64,000 bases of DNA from an uncultured Alphaproteobacteria bacterium (GTDB lineage: Bacteria > Pseudomonadota > Alphaproteobacteria > RF32 > CAG-239). The position numbers were made by a program, and so were the translations under genes. The DNA lies in the NCBI GenBank assembly GCA_934271715.1, contig CAKQRZ010000011.1, positions 1 to 64,000 on the forward strand, given 5' to 3'. Of this stretch, positions 25,116-34,343 are shown in pieces. Position 1 is the first letter of the stretch, and every line of letters starts with the position of its first letter. The notes beneath the pieces were generated by a model. That model ran no database searches. It was not told where the DNA came from and saw only the letters and a list, made by a program, of their open reading frames with translations.

Positions 25116-26918
25116 TTAATTATCGCCGATTCGCAAGGCTTCAATAAAGGCTGACTGCGGCACTTCCACTTTACCGAACTGGCGCATGCGCTGCTTGCCT
25201 TTCTTTTGATTATCCAGCAATTTGCGCTTACGGGTAATATCGCCGCCGTAGCATTTAGCCGTCACATCTTTGCGCAAAGCCGAAATTGTTTCGCGCGCCA
25301 CAATCCGTCCGCCGATAGCCGCTTGCAAAGGAATCTTAAACAAATGCTTCGGGATCAAATCTTTCAAACGTCCGCAAATCTGACGCCCGCGGGATTCGGC
25401 TTCGGAGCGGTGGCATAAAAACGATAAAGCGTCAACTGGCTCTTCGTTGATTAAAATCTGCACTTTAACCAAGTCTGACTGCGCATAGCCGACCAATTCA
25501 TAATTAAAGCTGGCATAGCCGCTGGTAATAGATTTTAAGCGGTCGTAAAAATCAAAAACAATCTCGCTGAGCGGAATTTTATAGACCACCATGGCGCGGT
25601 TGCCGACATAGGTTAAATCTTCCTGCTCGCCGCGGCGTTCGGTGCAAAGTTTCAGAACCGAGCCTAAATAAGTATCCGGCACCATGATTGTGGCCTGCAC
25701 CATCGGTTCCTCAATCATTTTAATCGTTGATACATCCGGCATATCGGCAGGATTGTGCAGCATAATCTGCGTGCCGTTGGTCAAATATATTTTATAAGCC
25801 ACCGACGGAGCTGTTGTAATAATATCCAAGTCAAATTCCCTGCCGATTCGCTCCTGAATAATATCCATATGCAGCAGGCCTAAAAAGCCGCAGCGGAATC
25901 CTAAGCCCAAAGCGGTGGAATTTTCCGGCTGATAGTTAATGCTGGCGTCGTTTAATTTCAGCTTTGCCAAAGCGTCTTTCAAGGCGCCGTATTGGCTGCT
26001 GTCTACTGGAAAAATAGAGCAGAACACCACCGAAACCGACGGCTTGAAGCCGGCAAGAGGCTCGGCGCACGGCAGCTTATTATCGGTAATGGTATCGCCG
26101 ACTTTGCAGTCTTCCACGCTTTTTATGCTGGCGGTAATAAAGCCGACTTCTCCGGGGTAAAGGGCGTCTACATCTTTCATTTTCGGGGTAAAAATACCGA
26201 TTTTATCAATTATATAATCAGCTCCATGCGACATCATGCGGATATTTTGCTTTTTACGCAGCACTCCGTCTTTAACCCGCACCAAAATAATCACGCCTAA
26301 ATAAGAATCATACCAGCTGTCAATCAGTAAAGCTTTAAGCGGCGCCTTTTCATCGCCGGTCGGAGCCGGGAGCTTATGCACAATTTCTTCCAGCAGGTTA
26401 TCAATGCCGAAACCGGTTTTACCGGAAACTTCAACCGCATCGGAAGCGTCCAAGCCAATCACATCTTCTATTTGCTGCTTTACTTTTTCAGGTTCGGCAG
26501 ACGGCAAATCTATTTTATTTAACGCTGTAACAATCTCGTGGTTGTTATCCAACGCTAAATAGACATTTGCCAAAGTCTGGGCTTCCACTCCCTGCGTGGC
26601 GTCCACCACCAATACCGAGCCTTCGCAGGAAGCCAGCGAGCGGGAAACTTCGTATGTAAAGTCAACGTGTCCCGGAGTATCTATCAAATTAAGCTGATAA
26701 GTTTTTCCGTCTTTGGCGTGATAGTTCAAGCGTACGGTCTGCGCCTTAATGGTAATGCCGCGTTCCTTTTCAATATCCATAGAATCCAAAACCTGCTCCG
26801 TCATTTCACGGTGCTGCAAACCGCCGCAATATTCAATCAGGCGGTCGGCAATAGTGGACTTGCCGTGGTCAATATGGGCAATAATGGCAAAATTGCGGAT
26901 TAAACTTAAATCAGACAT
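25116..26918 (-). CDS. lepA: Elongation factor 4 (LepA)
   Basis: 600 residues from the ATG at 26918, chosen for its AGGAG box. GTPase motifs: G1 AHIDHGKST (14-22), G3 DTPGH, G4 NKIDLP. EF-G-like domains follow, and the LepA-specific C-terminal domain ends with GGDITRKRKLLDNQKKGKQ. It acts on stalled or mistranslocated ribosomes. Its upstream region is shared with the divergent RNA/pilin locus. Confidence 0.98.
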   Translation of the reverse strand: MSDLSLIRNFAIIAHIDHGKSTIADRLIEYCGGLQHREMTEQVLDSMDIEKERGITIKAQTVRLNYHAKDGKTYQLNLIDTPGHVDFTYEVSRSLASCEGSVLVVDATQGVEAQTLANVYLALDNNHEIVTALNKIDLPSAEPEKVKQQIEDVIGLDASDAVEVSGKTGFGIDNLLEEIVHKLPAPTGDEKAPLKALLIDSWYDSYLGVIILVRVKDGVLRKKQNIRMMSHGADYIIDKIGIFTPKMKDVDALYPGEVGFITASIKSVEDCKVGDTITDNKLPCAEPLAGFKPSVSVVFCSIFPVDSSQYGALKDALAKLKLNDASINYQPENSTALGLGFRCGFLGLLHMDIIQERIGREFDLDIITTAPSVAYKIYLTNGTQIMLHNPADMPDVSTIKMIEEPMVQATIMVPDTYLGSVLKLCTERRGEQEDLTYVGNRAMVVYKIPLSEIVFDFYDRLKSITSGYASFNYELVGYAQSDLVKVQILINEEPVDALSFLCHRSEAESRGRQICGRLKDLIPKHLFKIPLQAAIGGRIVARETISALRKDVTAKCYGGDITRKRKLLDNQKKGKQRMRQFGKVEVPQSAFIEALRIGDN

Positions 26919-27046
26919 AACTTCTCCTTTTCTTGCGGCCAAGATAATTTATTTTTTCGCTTTAATCAATAGCTAAAATATTTTCGCCCAGCAAGTTTTG
27001 AAAACATCTTTACTTTTGTGCTTTGTTTGATTAAAATTATACGCAG

Positions 27047-27219
27047 ACAGGCGATAGCCTGTTCGGGGTGTGGTAACCCCTCAACTAGCGTCTTGTGTAA
27101 AGTCGATAATTTTGCATGCTTTCTGGTTTTGGCTGGAAGGCAGTAAAATATGTTATGCAATATACTGCACCATCTAGTTGTGGTTACCAACTTCCAGCTG
27201 TCTCGCCGACAGCTTTTTT
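27047..27219 (+). ncRNA. Candidate structured small RNA ending in an intrinsic terminator
   Basis: The segment between lepA and the prepilin at 27249 looks like a discrete RNA. A promoter-like TTGTGC - 16 bases - TATACG precedes it. It opens with ACAGGC-GATA-GCCTGT (27047-27062). A long-range stem pairs TGGTAACC plus CAACTAG (27071-27088) with CTAGTTG plus GGTTACCA (27174-27189). An inner hairpin GCAGT...ACTGC lies at 27140-27168. It ends in AGCTGTC-TCGCC-GACAGCT followed by TTTTTT (27196-27219). The terminator stops 30 bases before the pilin ATG. It may be a stand-alone RNA or a leader attenuator. I recognise no known family. Confidence 0.5.
27196..27219 (+). terminator. Intrinsic terminator upstream of the prepilin gene
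   Basis: AGCTGTC (27196-27202), loop TCGCC, GACAGCT (27208-27214), then a T-run. It would block transcription into the pilin gene unless read through. Confidence 0.75.
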
Positions 27220-27248
27220 GTTGAAATTTAATAAAACGAAAGGAAGTT

Positions 27249-27884
27249 ATGATGAAACAAAATCAATCTGGTCGTTCCATGATAGAAATGTTAGGTGTCC
27301 TCGCCATTATCGGTGTGCTGAGTGTCGGCGGAATTGCAGGTTACTCCAAAGCTATGGAAAAATGGAAGATAAACAAAACGCTGGAGGGGTACAGTTATTT
27401 AACCCAAGGGTTGCTGGAGCATACAGATGATATACGGGCGCTGCGCACAACTAATTCAGACGGTAAAATTCGTCTTAACGATACCATACAGGCTATGAAT
27501 TTGCTGCCAGAGGGTTGGATTTCTGAAAACAACAGATTGTATGATACAACAGGGAACTGGGTTGCTGTATTTTCCCGAGGTTCTCGCTTGGTTTATGATA
27601 TTTCTCTCGGCGCAGATTCTACCATAGATGGTGCTCGTACTTCTGATACTTTTTCCGGCAAATTATGTGTGGAATTTTTGAACAATTTTGTGCAGCCACT
27701 GCACGTCTCCTTGCAATATGCCTATATTTTTAGAAACGCCCATGATTCCATCACTTTTTATGGTGACACAAAATGCGGAGAATCTTCAAAATGCTTGCAT
27801 AATATAACCCTGTCTGATATGCAAAGTGCTTGTAATTCCTGCATGTTAGGTACAGATTTCTGCCTGTTGACCTTAGAATTTTAG
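27249..27884 (+). CDS. Prepilin-like protein with a short leader (family member 2)
   Basis: 211 residues (ATG at 27249 or 27252, AGGAAG upstream). The leader MMKQNQSG is only eight residues, a normal prepilin length, and is followed by RSMIEMLG with Glu at +5 and the same hydrophobic helix as the other copies. The mature part is about 203 residues. The C-terminus has the family signature CLHNITLSDMQSAC, NSC and a last C. This copy lacks the repeat-derived leader of its relatives and is probably the basic form of the gene. Convergent with the nitronate monooxygenase gene (4-base overlap). Confidence 0.85.
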   Translation: MMKQNQSGRSMIEMLGVLAIIGVLSVGGIAGYSKAMEKWKINKTLEGYSYLTQGLLEHTDDIRALRTTNSDGKIRLNDTIQAMNLLPEGWISENNRLYDTTGNWVAVFSRGSRLVYDISLGADSTIDGARTSDTFSGKLCVEFLNNFVQPLHVSLQYAYIFRNAHDSITFYGDTKCGESSKCLHNITLSDMQSACNSCMLGTDFCLLTLEF

Positions 27885-29272
27885 TTTCCGGCTAAAATGG
27901 CCGTAAACAGCTCGTGTACAGTCGGGATATGCCCGTTTGCATATAACGGGTCGCTGCCGAAACGATAGACATTATGACCGGCAAAGGCCAAGTTATTTTG
28001 CACATCGCCTCCGTGGCCGATTTCCATTAAAGTATGGTGTATGCAATAGGTGCGTGGGTCGGGTAATTTACCGGTGGTTCCGTTGGCGCGCGACCATGCC
28101 GAAAATTGGCATTGTGATAAACAGCCTACGCATTTGGCGCGTTGTTGCTGCATTTCCGTCCATTCGTCAGGTGTCAAAAATACCAATGTGGAATCCGGTG
28201 TTTCTTTTATAACCGTATAACCGGCACGCTGTTGTTCGGATATATGATTTTGAGCCGTTGGAGCAACATAAACGGTTTTTGCCGAAGAAATTGCCACAGG
28301 CAGATTTAGTTCAGGAGTCGCGGTAGGACTGTAAACAATTTCCGCAGCTTTGCGACGCATCAGGTTGGCTAAAAATTTATTTTTTATGGCAGAGGAATAA
28401 AATCCGGTAGGACTGAATTTTTGCAGTATCACATCACCTTTTTTTGTGTTAAGCATAAGCTGTTTCCATACATCGCTAATCGGACTTTCTGTTGTAATCA
28501 TCGGACGGGTGCCGAATTGAAAAGCCACATTTCCAAGTTCGGGATTGTTGATATAGTCCTGCCAATCCGCCAAGCTCCAGACTCCGCCGGCAATGATTAT
28601 CGGCAGTTCTGGCAAACCTAAGTCTGTCAGAGCTTTGCGCAAAGCAACAAGCCTTTCGTATGGACGCTGCGGCTCCAACGGGTTTTCGGCATTGGATAAT
28701 CCGTTATGTCCGCCGGCCAGCCATGGGTCTTCATAAACCACGCCGCCTAAATATTCGGCATAATTTTTAAACGAGCGTTTCCATAAAATTTGCATAGCGC
28801 GGGCAGATGAAACAATAGGGTAATAGTAAACGCCGTGAGCAGAAGCTATGGCGCCCAGATTGTATGGCAGACCGGCACCGCAAGTGACACCGTGTATAAG
28901 ACCTTTTGCACCGTCTAAAACACGAGTGATAACTTCTTCGGAATCTGCCATTTCCCACAGCATATTGATGTGAATTCTGCCGTTTCCGCCGGCTGTTTCG
29001 TGGGCAATCTGCGCCTGTGAAATACCTCCTTTTACGGCATATTCAACCATTTCACGATGCCGCTTTTCGCGAATTTTTTCATGAAACAATTCAGGAATTT
29101 CTTTGCCGCTATTATCCAATGCTGTCGGGCTGACCATAGAGATGGTGCCGACTCCGCCCTCTTTTGCCCAGGCACCAGAACTTTTACCGTCAGTGCCGTT
29201 GATGCCTTTGCCGCCTTCTACCAGCGGGAATACTTCAGCGCCGGATAATTTTATTTTTTGGAGTTCTTTCAT
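27881..29272 (-). CDS. Nitronate monooxygenase-family flavoprotein
   Basis: 463 residues. TIM-barrel features of the 2-nitropropane dioxygenase family: GGVGTISMVS near residue 40, GAGLPYNL, GGHNG, the flavin phosphate segment PIIIAGGVW, and VAFQFGTRPM. The C-terminal 100 residues contain a cysteine group (CVGCLSQC, then YCIHH) not found in the smallest enzymes, which could bind metal. The usual reaction is oxidation of alkyl nitronates, but paralogues act on other substrates. AGAGGA precedes the ATG. Confidence 0.85.
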   Translation of the reverse strand: MKELQKIKLSGAEVFPLVEGGKGINGTDGKSSGAWAKEGGVGTISMVSPTALDNSGKEIPELFHEKIREKRHREMVEYAVKGGISQAQIAHETAGGNGRIHINMLWEMADSEEVITRVLDGAKGLIHGVTCGAGLPYNLGAIASAHGVYYYPIVSSARAMQILWKRSFKNYAEYLGGVVYEDPWLAGGHNGLSNAENPLEPQRPYERLVALRKALTDLGLPELPIIIAGGVWSLADWQDYINNPELGNVAFQFGTRPMITTESPISDVWKQLMLNTKKGDVILQKFSPTGFYSSAIKNKFLANLMRRKAAEIVYSPTATPELNLPVAISSAKTVYVAPTAQNHISEQQRAGYTVIKETPDSTLVFLTPDEWTEMQQQRAKCVGCLSQCQFSAWSRANGTTGKLPDPRTYCIHHTLMEIGHGGDVQNNLAFAGHNVYRFGSDPLYANGHIPTVHELFTAILAGN

Positions 29273-29379
29273 CAGTTCCTCTATTTAAAATGTTTAACTG
29301 TTATGAATATAAAACCGTTTATAAAAAAAATAAAGTAGGCACTTTTAAGTGGTATAGTTTCTTTGCAGAAACAATCAGG

Positions 29380-30840
29380 CTATTCCGCAAGTTTGAATAT
29401 ATCAAACGATAGATTGTTAAGTGATAAAAATGTTATTATTAAGCAGATAAAAGCATATATTTGCAGCATGCTTAAAATATTTTGGTTTTTAGTTTCAGGA
29501 ATATACTGCGGAATCAGCGAAAGCAGGCGGTTAATACCGGCGGCGGCAAACAAGATGAAAATCATCTGTATAAAAATTCCCATTTCTTTCAAAAGCGGAG
29601 CAAACGGCGCTATCAGCTTAAACAGAAAGGTAAAAAACAGCAGATAAACCGCTAAAAACAGATGATAGCCCTTGTGCAGCATAAATTTGACATTTTCCAG
29701 CTTTTGCAGGCGCTGCGTAATTTTTTCGGTTGTCAGCGACGCCACATCCACGCCGCGAATCGTCTGCGGCGCTTCCTGCTGTTTTTTGATACTGTTCAGG
29801 TTGGCTTTGAGCTTTTCATTTATCATACATAGTCCGCAGCCTTTAGGGGTAAAATAAATATGGTTATGGTCTTTTTTGCATTGATAATGATGTCCTTTTT
29901 GCAGCAGATAGGCCAAACGGTCCTGCCATTCCAGAGCTGTCGGACGCTCGTTGCCTTTGGTAAAAGCCCGCTCAAACAGAGTCATGGTTTCTTTGTCAAA
30001 ATAATCGTGCATGCTGTAAGGGTGCGGCGCCTGATAGGTATCCGGCCAAATGCCGTAAGCATAATGATAGGCGGCAATGCGTTCCTGAATAGACAGCATC
30101 GGGTCTTTTTTGTTGCGCGGCGTACCGGAAAAAGGATGGATTCCGTCATTCAGCAGCTTGAAAATAATGACAGCCAAGGCAAATTTATCTTGTTCTTCGC
30201 CCATATTTTCGCAGGTTTCGTTCATTCCCTCCGGATAAATATATTCTTCGCTTACATATTCGGCCGGATAGCGTGCGCCGTTTTCGCCTTTAATGGAAAA
30301 TCCGTCGCAGTCAAATAACGCAACCAGCATAGTTTTTTTATAGATAGAAACGTTGGACGGCTTCAGGTCTATAATATAGTGTCCGCAGGCATGCAGAGCC
30401 GCCACGACAGAAGTTATGTTATAGGCGGCAAATACGCGGTTGATATAAAGTTCGGTCAGCCCCAGCTTGCGGCGCACGGCTTTTTGAATCAGGTGGTCAA
30501 GCGAAACCGCCTGCTCGGTGTCTATCAGCGGCATTAAGTAGCCCATGCAATAGCCTTGCCGGTCTTCCAAAAGGGCAATAGGCCACGCAATCTGGATATA
30601 TTCTACTCCGGCGTTGCTGAGGGTTGGAATATTCGGCTTGTTGTGCAGCATGGCTTCCAATTTTTTGCGGTTGCTTTCGCTTTTTTCCCGCTCATGAAAA
30701 ATTTTAGCCACGATTTTGGGCTGGCCGTTGACTTCAAAAATTTTACCGGCGGCGCCGCCTTTGTTCAGCAGGCTGCCGAGAGTTATTTCCTCGTGTTTGC
30801 CGTCGGGATATAAAGCTAAGTAGGTATTATCTTCGGTCAT
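29380..30840 (-). CDS. Protein kinase-like protein of a TerY-P triad, C-terminal membrane segments
   Basis: 486 residues from the ATG at 30840, which overlaps the phosphatase stop (ATGA). The kinase fold has a glycine-rich GKIFE, lysine in IVAKIF, the catalytic loop IDLKPSNVSIY (Asp-Leu-Lys-Pro-x-Asn kept, preceding His-Arg missing) and the metal-binding DCDGF in place of DFG. A cysteine/histidine patch (CKKDHNH ... CGLC) follows near 330, then a helical segment and three or four membrane helices (about 395-470). It forms an operon with a PP2C phosphatase and a TerY-like VWA protein, the arrangement named TerY-P, proposed to act in phosphorylation-based stress signalling. Confidence 0.85.
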   Translation of the reverse strand: MTEDNTYLALYPDGKHEEITLGSLLNKGGAAGKIFEVNGQPKIVAKIFHEREKSESNRKKLEAMLHNKPNIPTLSNAGVEYIQIAWPIALLEDRQGYCMGYLMPLIDTEQAVSLDHLIQKAVRRKLGLTELYINRVFAAYNITSVVAALHACGHYIIDLKPSNVSIYKKTMLVALFDCDGFSIKGENGARYPAEYVSEEYIYPEGMNETCENMGEEQDKFALAVIIFKLLNDGIHPFSGTPRNKKDPMLSIQERIAAYHYAYGIWPDTYQAPHPYSMHDYFDKETMTLFERAFTKGNERPTALEWQDRLAYLLQKGHHYQCKKDHNHIYFTPKGCGLCMINEKLKANLNSIKKQQEAPQTIRGVDVASLTTEKITQRLQKLENVKFMLHKGYHLFLAVYLLFFTFLFKLIAPFAPLLKEMGIFIQMIFILFAAAGINRLLSLIPQYIPETKNQNILSMLQIYAFICLIITFLSLNNLSFDIFKLAE

Positions 30841-31586
30841 TGCAGTTTTGCCCATAAAATTGTTTTGTCATCGGCGTTAATCCGCTGGGCGCGGCTATTG
30901 CCCAAAGTGTTGCGCAAAGCCTCTTCGGCATAAGTTTTGCGGGGTTCGTTTTCCAAATATTCTATTACCGGAATCAAAAAGTTGCGGTGGATTTTATAGA
31001 AATCTCCCGAAAAAGCAAATCCGGTAACTCCATCCGTCATCAGCAAAACGCGGTCGGCATTTTCAAATTCCGTAAAGCGCAGGCAGTCTTTCCAGTCATC
31101 CATAGTATAAAAATACGTTTCACAGGAAAAAGCGCCGTTTTCCGGCTCGGAAATTATAAAGCTGCCGTAATCGCCGTTTTTGAAAGCAATGCCGGCGCCG
31201 TCGCCGATATGAAAAAACACGCCTTTGTTGTTTTGATAAAACACGCCGACCAGCGTTGCCGAAAAATTTATGAGACCGGCGCTGTTTTTGCCGGGATTGC
31301 AGCGATGAAATATCAGTTTGCGGCGGGCGATGTTTATGGCTTGCTCCACATCGCGGCGAATCGTCTTTAAATCTGAATTTATCAGCAAATCGCATAAGGT
31401 GTCGCAGATGATTTTAGCACCGGTTTTGCTGTATTTTGCCGAACCGGCGCCGTCAGAAACAACCGCGACAAGCTTATTTTTAGCCGAGCGGGCGCAGCTG
31501 TAGTCCTGACAAGGCAAACCCAGCGACTTGTGCAAAGCGCCGCGGATGCTGGTGGATAGTACATTTATACGCCCGTTGTTTTTCAT
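30837..31586 (-). CDS. PP2C-type protein phosphatase of a TerY-P triad
   Basis: 249 residues. PP2C motifs: VVSDGAGSAKYS with the metal-binding Asp-Gly, FFHIGDGAG, LLMTDGV, and the C-terminal ADDKTILW. The start lies three bases after the VWA gene stop and its own stop overlaps the kinase gene. It probably reverses phosphorylation by the neighbouring kinase. Confidence 0.88.
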   Translation of the reverse strand: MKNNGRINVLSTSIRGALHKSLGLPCQDYSCARSAKNKLVAVVSDGAGSAKYSKTGAKIICDTLCDLLINSDLKTIRRDVEQAINIARRKLIFHRCNPGKNSAGLINFSATLVGVFYQNNKGVFFHIGDGAGIAFKNGDYGSFIISEPENGAFSCETYFYTMDDWKDCLRFTEFENADRVLLMTDGVTGFAFSGDFYKIHRNFLIPVIEYLENEPRKTYAEEALRNTLGNSRAQRINADDKTILWAKLQ

Positions 31587-31589
31587 CGG

Positions 31590-32270
31590 TTATTTCTTTT
31601 CATTCCAATCGTTTATATCGTCTAAATAGTGATTGGCATTCGGAGCCGCTTTGGAAATACAAGAAACGCTCCGGCTCAGCCACAAGAAAAATTCTGTAAA
31701 CTTCAAACCGGTTAAGCGTTTTGGCGGTAATAATGAAAATTTAGCCAATTTTTCAAGATTTGCACCTTGTGTGCCGATGGCATGAATCACTACTTTTTTA
31801 TTTTTTTGCGCATAACGGCAAATTTCAGCTGATTCTTCCCAGCCATAATCAGTAGGTTCTCCATCGCTTATCAGAAAAATCCACGGACGCTTGGAGGTAA
31901 TTCCGCAGTTGTCATAAAGACATTTTTGCTCTTCTATTTTTTGTAAAGCCAGTTCCATAGCTTTTCCAAGCGGTGTTAGACCTCCGGCTTCCATAACCGG
32001 AGCCGTAAAATTCATGGCATCAGTCCAATCTGATGTAACTTTTACTTCATCTTTACCAAAGGCTTTGATGATTAACAGTTGCACGCGTGAACTAGCGTCA
32101 ATGTCTTCTTTGAGTTCTTTTTCCAAAGCGCTCAAACCGGCATTAAGCTGTTTTATGGGTTCTCCGCGCATTGAACCGGAACAATCCAAAACCAAAACGC
32201 ACGGCGTGCGCTCGTTAGCGTTATCGGCAAATTCCACATACGGAATTGTGTTTATATTTTTTTCTGCCAT
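31590..32270 (-). CDS. TerY-like VWA-domain protein
   Basis: 226 residues, essentially one von Willebrand A domain. Complete MIDAS: DCSGSM near residue 29, the Thr in GGLTPLGKA and the Asp in LISDGEPTDY. It matches TerY of tellurite-resistance-type loci. First gene of the VWA-phosphatase-kinase operon. No terC, terD or terZ gene is seen, but a TerB-like gene lies 4.5 kb away. Confidence 0.9.
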   Translation of the reverse strand: MAEKNINTIPYVEFADNANERTPCVLVLDCSGSMRGEPIKQLNAGLSALEKELKEDIDASSRVQLLIIKAFGKDEVKVTSDWTDAMNFTAPVMEAGGLTPLGKAMELALQKIEEQKCLYDNCGITSKRPWIFLISDGEPTDYGWEESAEICRYAQKNKKVVIHAIGTQGANLEKLAKFSLLPPKRLTGLKFTEFFLWLSRSVSCISKAAPNANHYLDDINDWNEKK

Positions 32271-32279
32271 TTTCAGCCT

Positions 32280-32414
32280 CTAATCATGCGGATAGTTGTG
32301 AGGATAGCTACTGCCTTCTATGGGAGACGGCGCAGAATATCGACCGCAAGAAGACAAACCGCCCAAACAGCATAACAGGCAAATAATTAACAATATTTTT
32401 TGCAAAGATTTCAT
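32280..32414 (-). CDS. Small lipoprotein, 44 residues
   Basis: A minus-strand frame just upstream of the VWA gene. The signal sequence ends in the lipobox LSSC (Cys23), then a short Pro/Tyr tail containing YPHNYP. Short lipoproteins with a Cys-Gly start and a YPxxYP end are frequent in Alphaproteobacteria (LptM-like). AAGG lies eight bases before the ATG. It may be the first gene of the triad operon or independent. Confidence 0.6.
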   Translation of the reverse strand: MKSLQKILLIICLLCCLGGLSSCGRYSAPSPIEGSSYPHNYPHD

Positions 32415-32510
32415 TTTTTAACCTTTTTTTTGATGTATTTGAATATATTTAACACAAGTATTGTTAAATGTGAAAGCTAATTTTTATTTTTAACAGAAAG
32501 TTGTTAAGGA

Positions 32511-33035
32511 ATGAATAAAATTTTAAAAAGTTTAATTTTATTGTTTGTGTTTATGTCGGTTACTTCTGCATCTGAAGCAAAACTTAATCTGTTTCAGCAG
32601 CCGCGCTATGTGCCTGATTTAAGTTTTTACGGCGATAGCGGTAAACCTTATAAACTGAAAACTTTTGGCGCTGATTTGCTTGTGGCCGTTGTTTGGTCCA
32701 GACGCTGCGGTCCTTGTTTGGCAGATTTAAAACCGCTGAATGATTTTGCTTTAGCTACGGCGGATAAGGGAATCAGAGTTATTTTGATTTCTCCAGACGG
32801 CGAATGGAAAAGCTATGATGAAAAACGAGCATTTCTGAAAAAATTCGGCGCACCGAATCTGGTTAGCTATTTGGATAAAAAAGCCGGTTTTATGGATGGC
32901 ATGGGGATTATGGTTACGCCGACTGCTTTACTGGTTAACCGCGAAGGACTTGAAGTGGGACAGGTTACAGGTGCCGTGCAATGGAATAATCCCAAAGTCA
33001 TAGATTATATGGTAAAGTTGAAAAATCGTCTTTAG
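32511..33035 (+). CDS. Exported TlpA-type thiol-disulfide protein
   Basis: 174 residues. Signal peptide about 1-22. Thioredoxin fold with the redox motif RRCGPC near residue 65, cis-Pro segment VTPTALLVNREG. Periplasmic thiol reductases of this type support cytochrome c maturation or disulfide repair. AAGGA abuts the ATG closely, an unusual spacing. Convergent with the yqaA-like gene (4-base overlap). Confidence 0.85.
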   Translation: MNKILKSLILLFVFMSVTSASEAKLNLFQQPRYVPDLSFYGDSGKPYKLKTFGADLLVAVVWSRRCGPCLADLKPLNDFALATADKGIRVILISPDGEWKSYDEKRAFLKKFGAPNLVSYLDKKAGFMDGMGIMVTPTALLVNREGLEVGQVTGAVQWNNPKVIDYMVKLKNRL

Positions 33036-33628
33036 TTTATGAATTTTATTGCTGCAAATCCGCCGATTAACAGTAATAAAAAAACAACAGAAAGCCATCC
33101 CAGATTTTTTTCTATAAATTCGCGCATGGTTTCGCCGTATTTTTTCAATAGCCACGCCACTAAAAAGAATCGCATGCCGCGGGCAATGACTGAAGCTATG
33201 GTGAAAACCGCCAGATTCATGTGCACCAATCCGCTGGCAATGGTTATTATTTTGTATGGAAAAGGCGTTATGCCTGCACCAAAAACAATCCAGGCTCCAT
33301 GTTGATTGTATAGCTCTTGAAACGAGTTGAACTTTTCAAGATAGCCGTAAAAATTCAAAATAGGCTCGGCTATCAGTTGGAAAAAATAAAAACCTATGGC
33401 ATAACCCAAATATGCGCCGATAACGCTGCCTACTGTGGCTATTCCGGCAATTTTCCAGGCTTTTTGCGGAGTTGCTAAAATCATGGGAATCAGCATTACA
33501 TCAGGCGGAATCGGAAAAAAAGAACTTTCAATGAATGAAATGGCAAAAAGCCAATATATCGCAGCATTGCCTTTGGAAAGAGAAAATACAGCATCATAAG
33601 TTTTACGCACAAATTTATTAAACCACAT
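33032..33628 (-). CDS. DedA/SNARE-associated family membrane protein (YqaA-like)
   Basis: 198 residues from the ATG at 33628 (AAGGA seven bases upstream). Several membrane helices, with the DedA pattern FIESSFFPIPPDVMLIP and GAGITPFPYKIITIASG. Family members are implicated in lipid-carrier or phospholipid flipping. Last gene of a minus-strand run. Confidence 0.85.
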   Translation of the reverse strand: MWFNKFVRKTYDAVFSLSKGNAAIYWLFAISFIESSFFPIPPDVMLIPMILATPQKAWKIAGIATVGSVIGAYLGYAIGFYFFQLIAEPILNFYGYLEKFNSFQELYNQHGAWIVFGAGITPFPYKIITIASGLVHMNLAVFTIASVIARGMRFFLVAWLLKKYGETMREFIEKNLGWLSVVFLLLLIGGFAAIKFIN

Positions 33629-33665
33629 AAAAGTTCCTTTGATAAAATAAAATATATCAAAGAAT

Positions 33666-34295
33666 TTACTGTAAAAATTTTCGGATTTCAGCAATATCAT
33701 GATGTCTGTCCACATAAAAAATATGAGGATGGCTTATTAAACGCGGTATAGGTGTAAAATGTTGACCATATTCGACACATATTATATTAGGCGTGTTTTT
33801 TTGCAGATATTGTTGTGCCGCTTCTGAAGAATGTACTTCAAAACAGTTGTTGTCGTTAAGTTCGGGAATCAACCCACAGAAACTTTCATCATCGGGTGAA
33901 TATTTGTTGAGGAGCATGATTTGATGCCGCTTACTGCCGAGACTGTAACTTTCTAAAATGTTCAGCAGTTTTTTGGCAGAATCATCTTCTGTAATATAAT
34001 GAGCGGCTTGGATGTTGGGTTCTAGTTTCAGCTTTTGCGGTTTTAAGATAATCAGCGGAAAAGAGTTGCGCTGTTTGCTAAGCTCATATAATAAAGCAAG
34101 AGCCGCTTTGTCGTTATGATGAATCGTGACCAGCAAAGCATCTATTTTTAGCTCTTTAATGTAGTTTAGCAGATGGAAAAGATTGTTTGTGCCAAAACTT
34201 TTAATGTGCCTTTTTTCTAAAATCCGCCGCAAAATTTTCAGATTAAGACTGCTGCGGTCAAAAATCACAATATATCCTGATTTGTTGTTTTCCAT
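33666..34295 (-). CDS. Degenerate receiver-like protein
   Basis: 209 residues from the ATG at 34295 (GGAG upstream). The alternation YIVIFDRSSLNLKILRRIL ... IDALLVTIHHND ... FPLIILKP resembles a CheY-like receiver, but the acidic cluster and phospho-Asp are missing. A second, similar alpha/beta pattern occupies the C-terminal half. It could be a pseudo-receiver. Located downstream of folD. Confidence 0.55.
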   Translation of the reverse strand: MENNKSGYIVIFDRSSLNLKILRRILEKRHIKSFGTNNLFHLLNYIKELKIDALLVTIHHNDKAALALLYELSKQRNSFPLIILKPQKLKLEPNIQAAHYITEDDSAKKLLNILESYSLGSKRHQIMLLNKYSPDDESFCGLIPELNDNNCFEVHSSEAAQQYLQKNTPNIICVEYGQHFTPIPRLISHPHIFYVDRHHDIAEIRKFLQ

Positions 34296-34343
34296 ATCTT
34301 TTCTCCATGTGTTGAAAAAAGATATAATCATCTGATATAAAAA

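Noticed and set aside
27116..27430. 104-codon frame overlapping the prepilin at 27249
   Set aside because: Different frame from the prepilin, crosses the terminator hairpin, no RBS.
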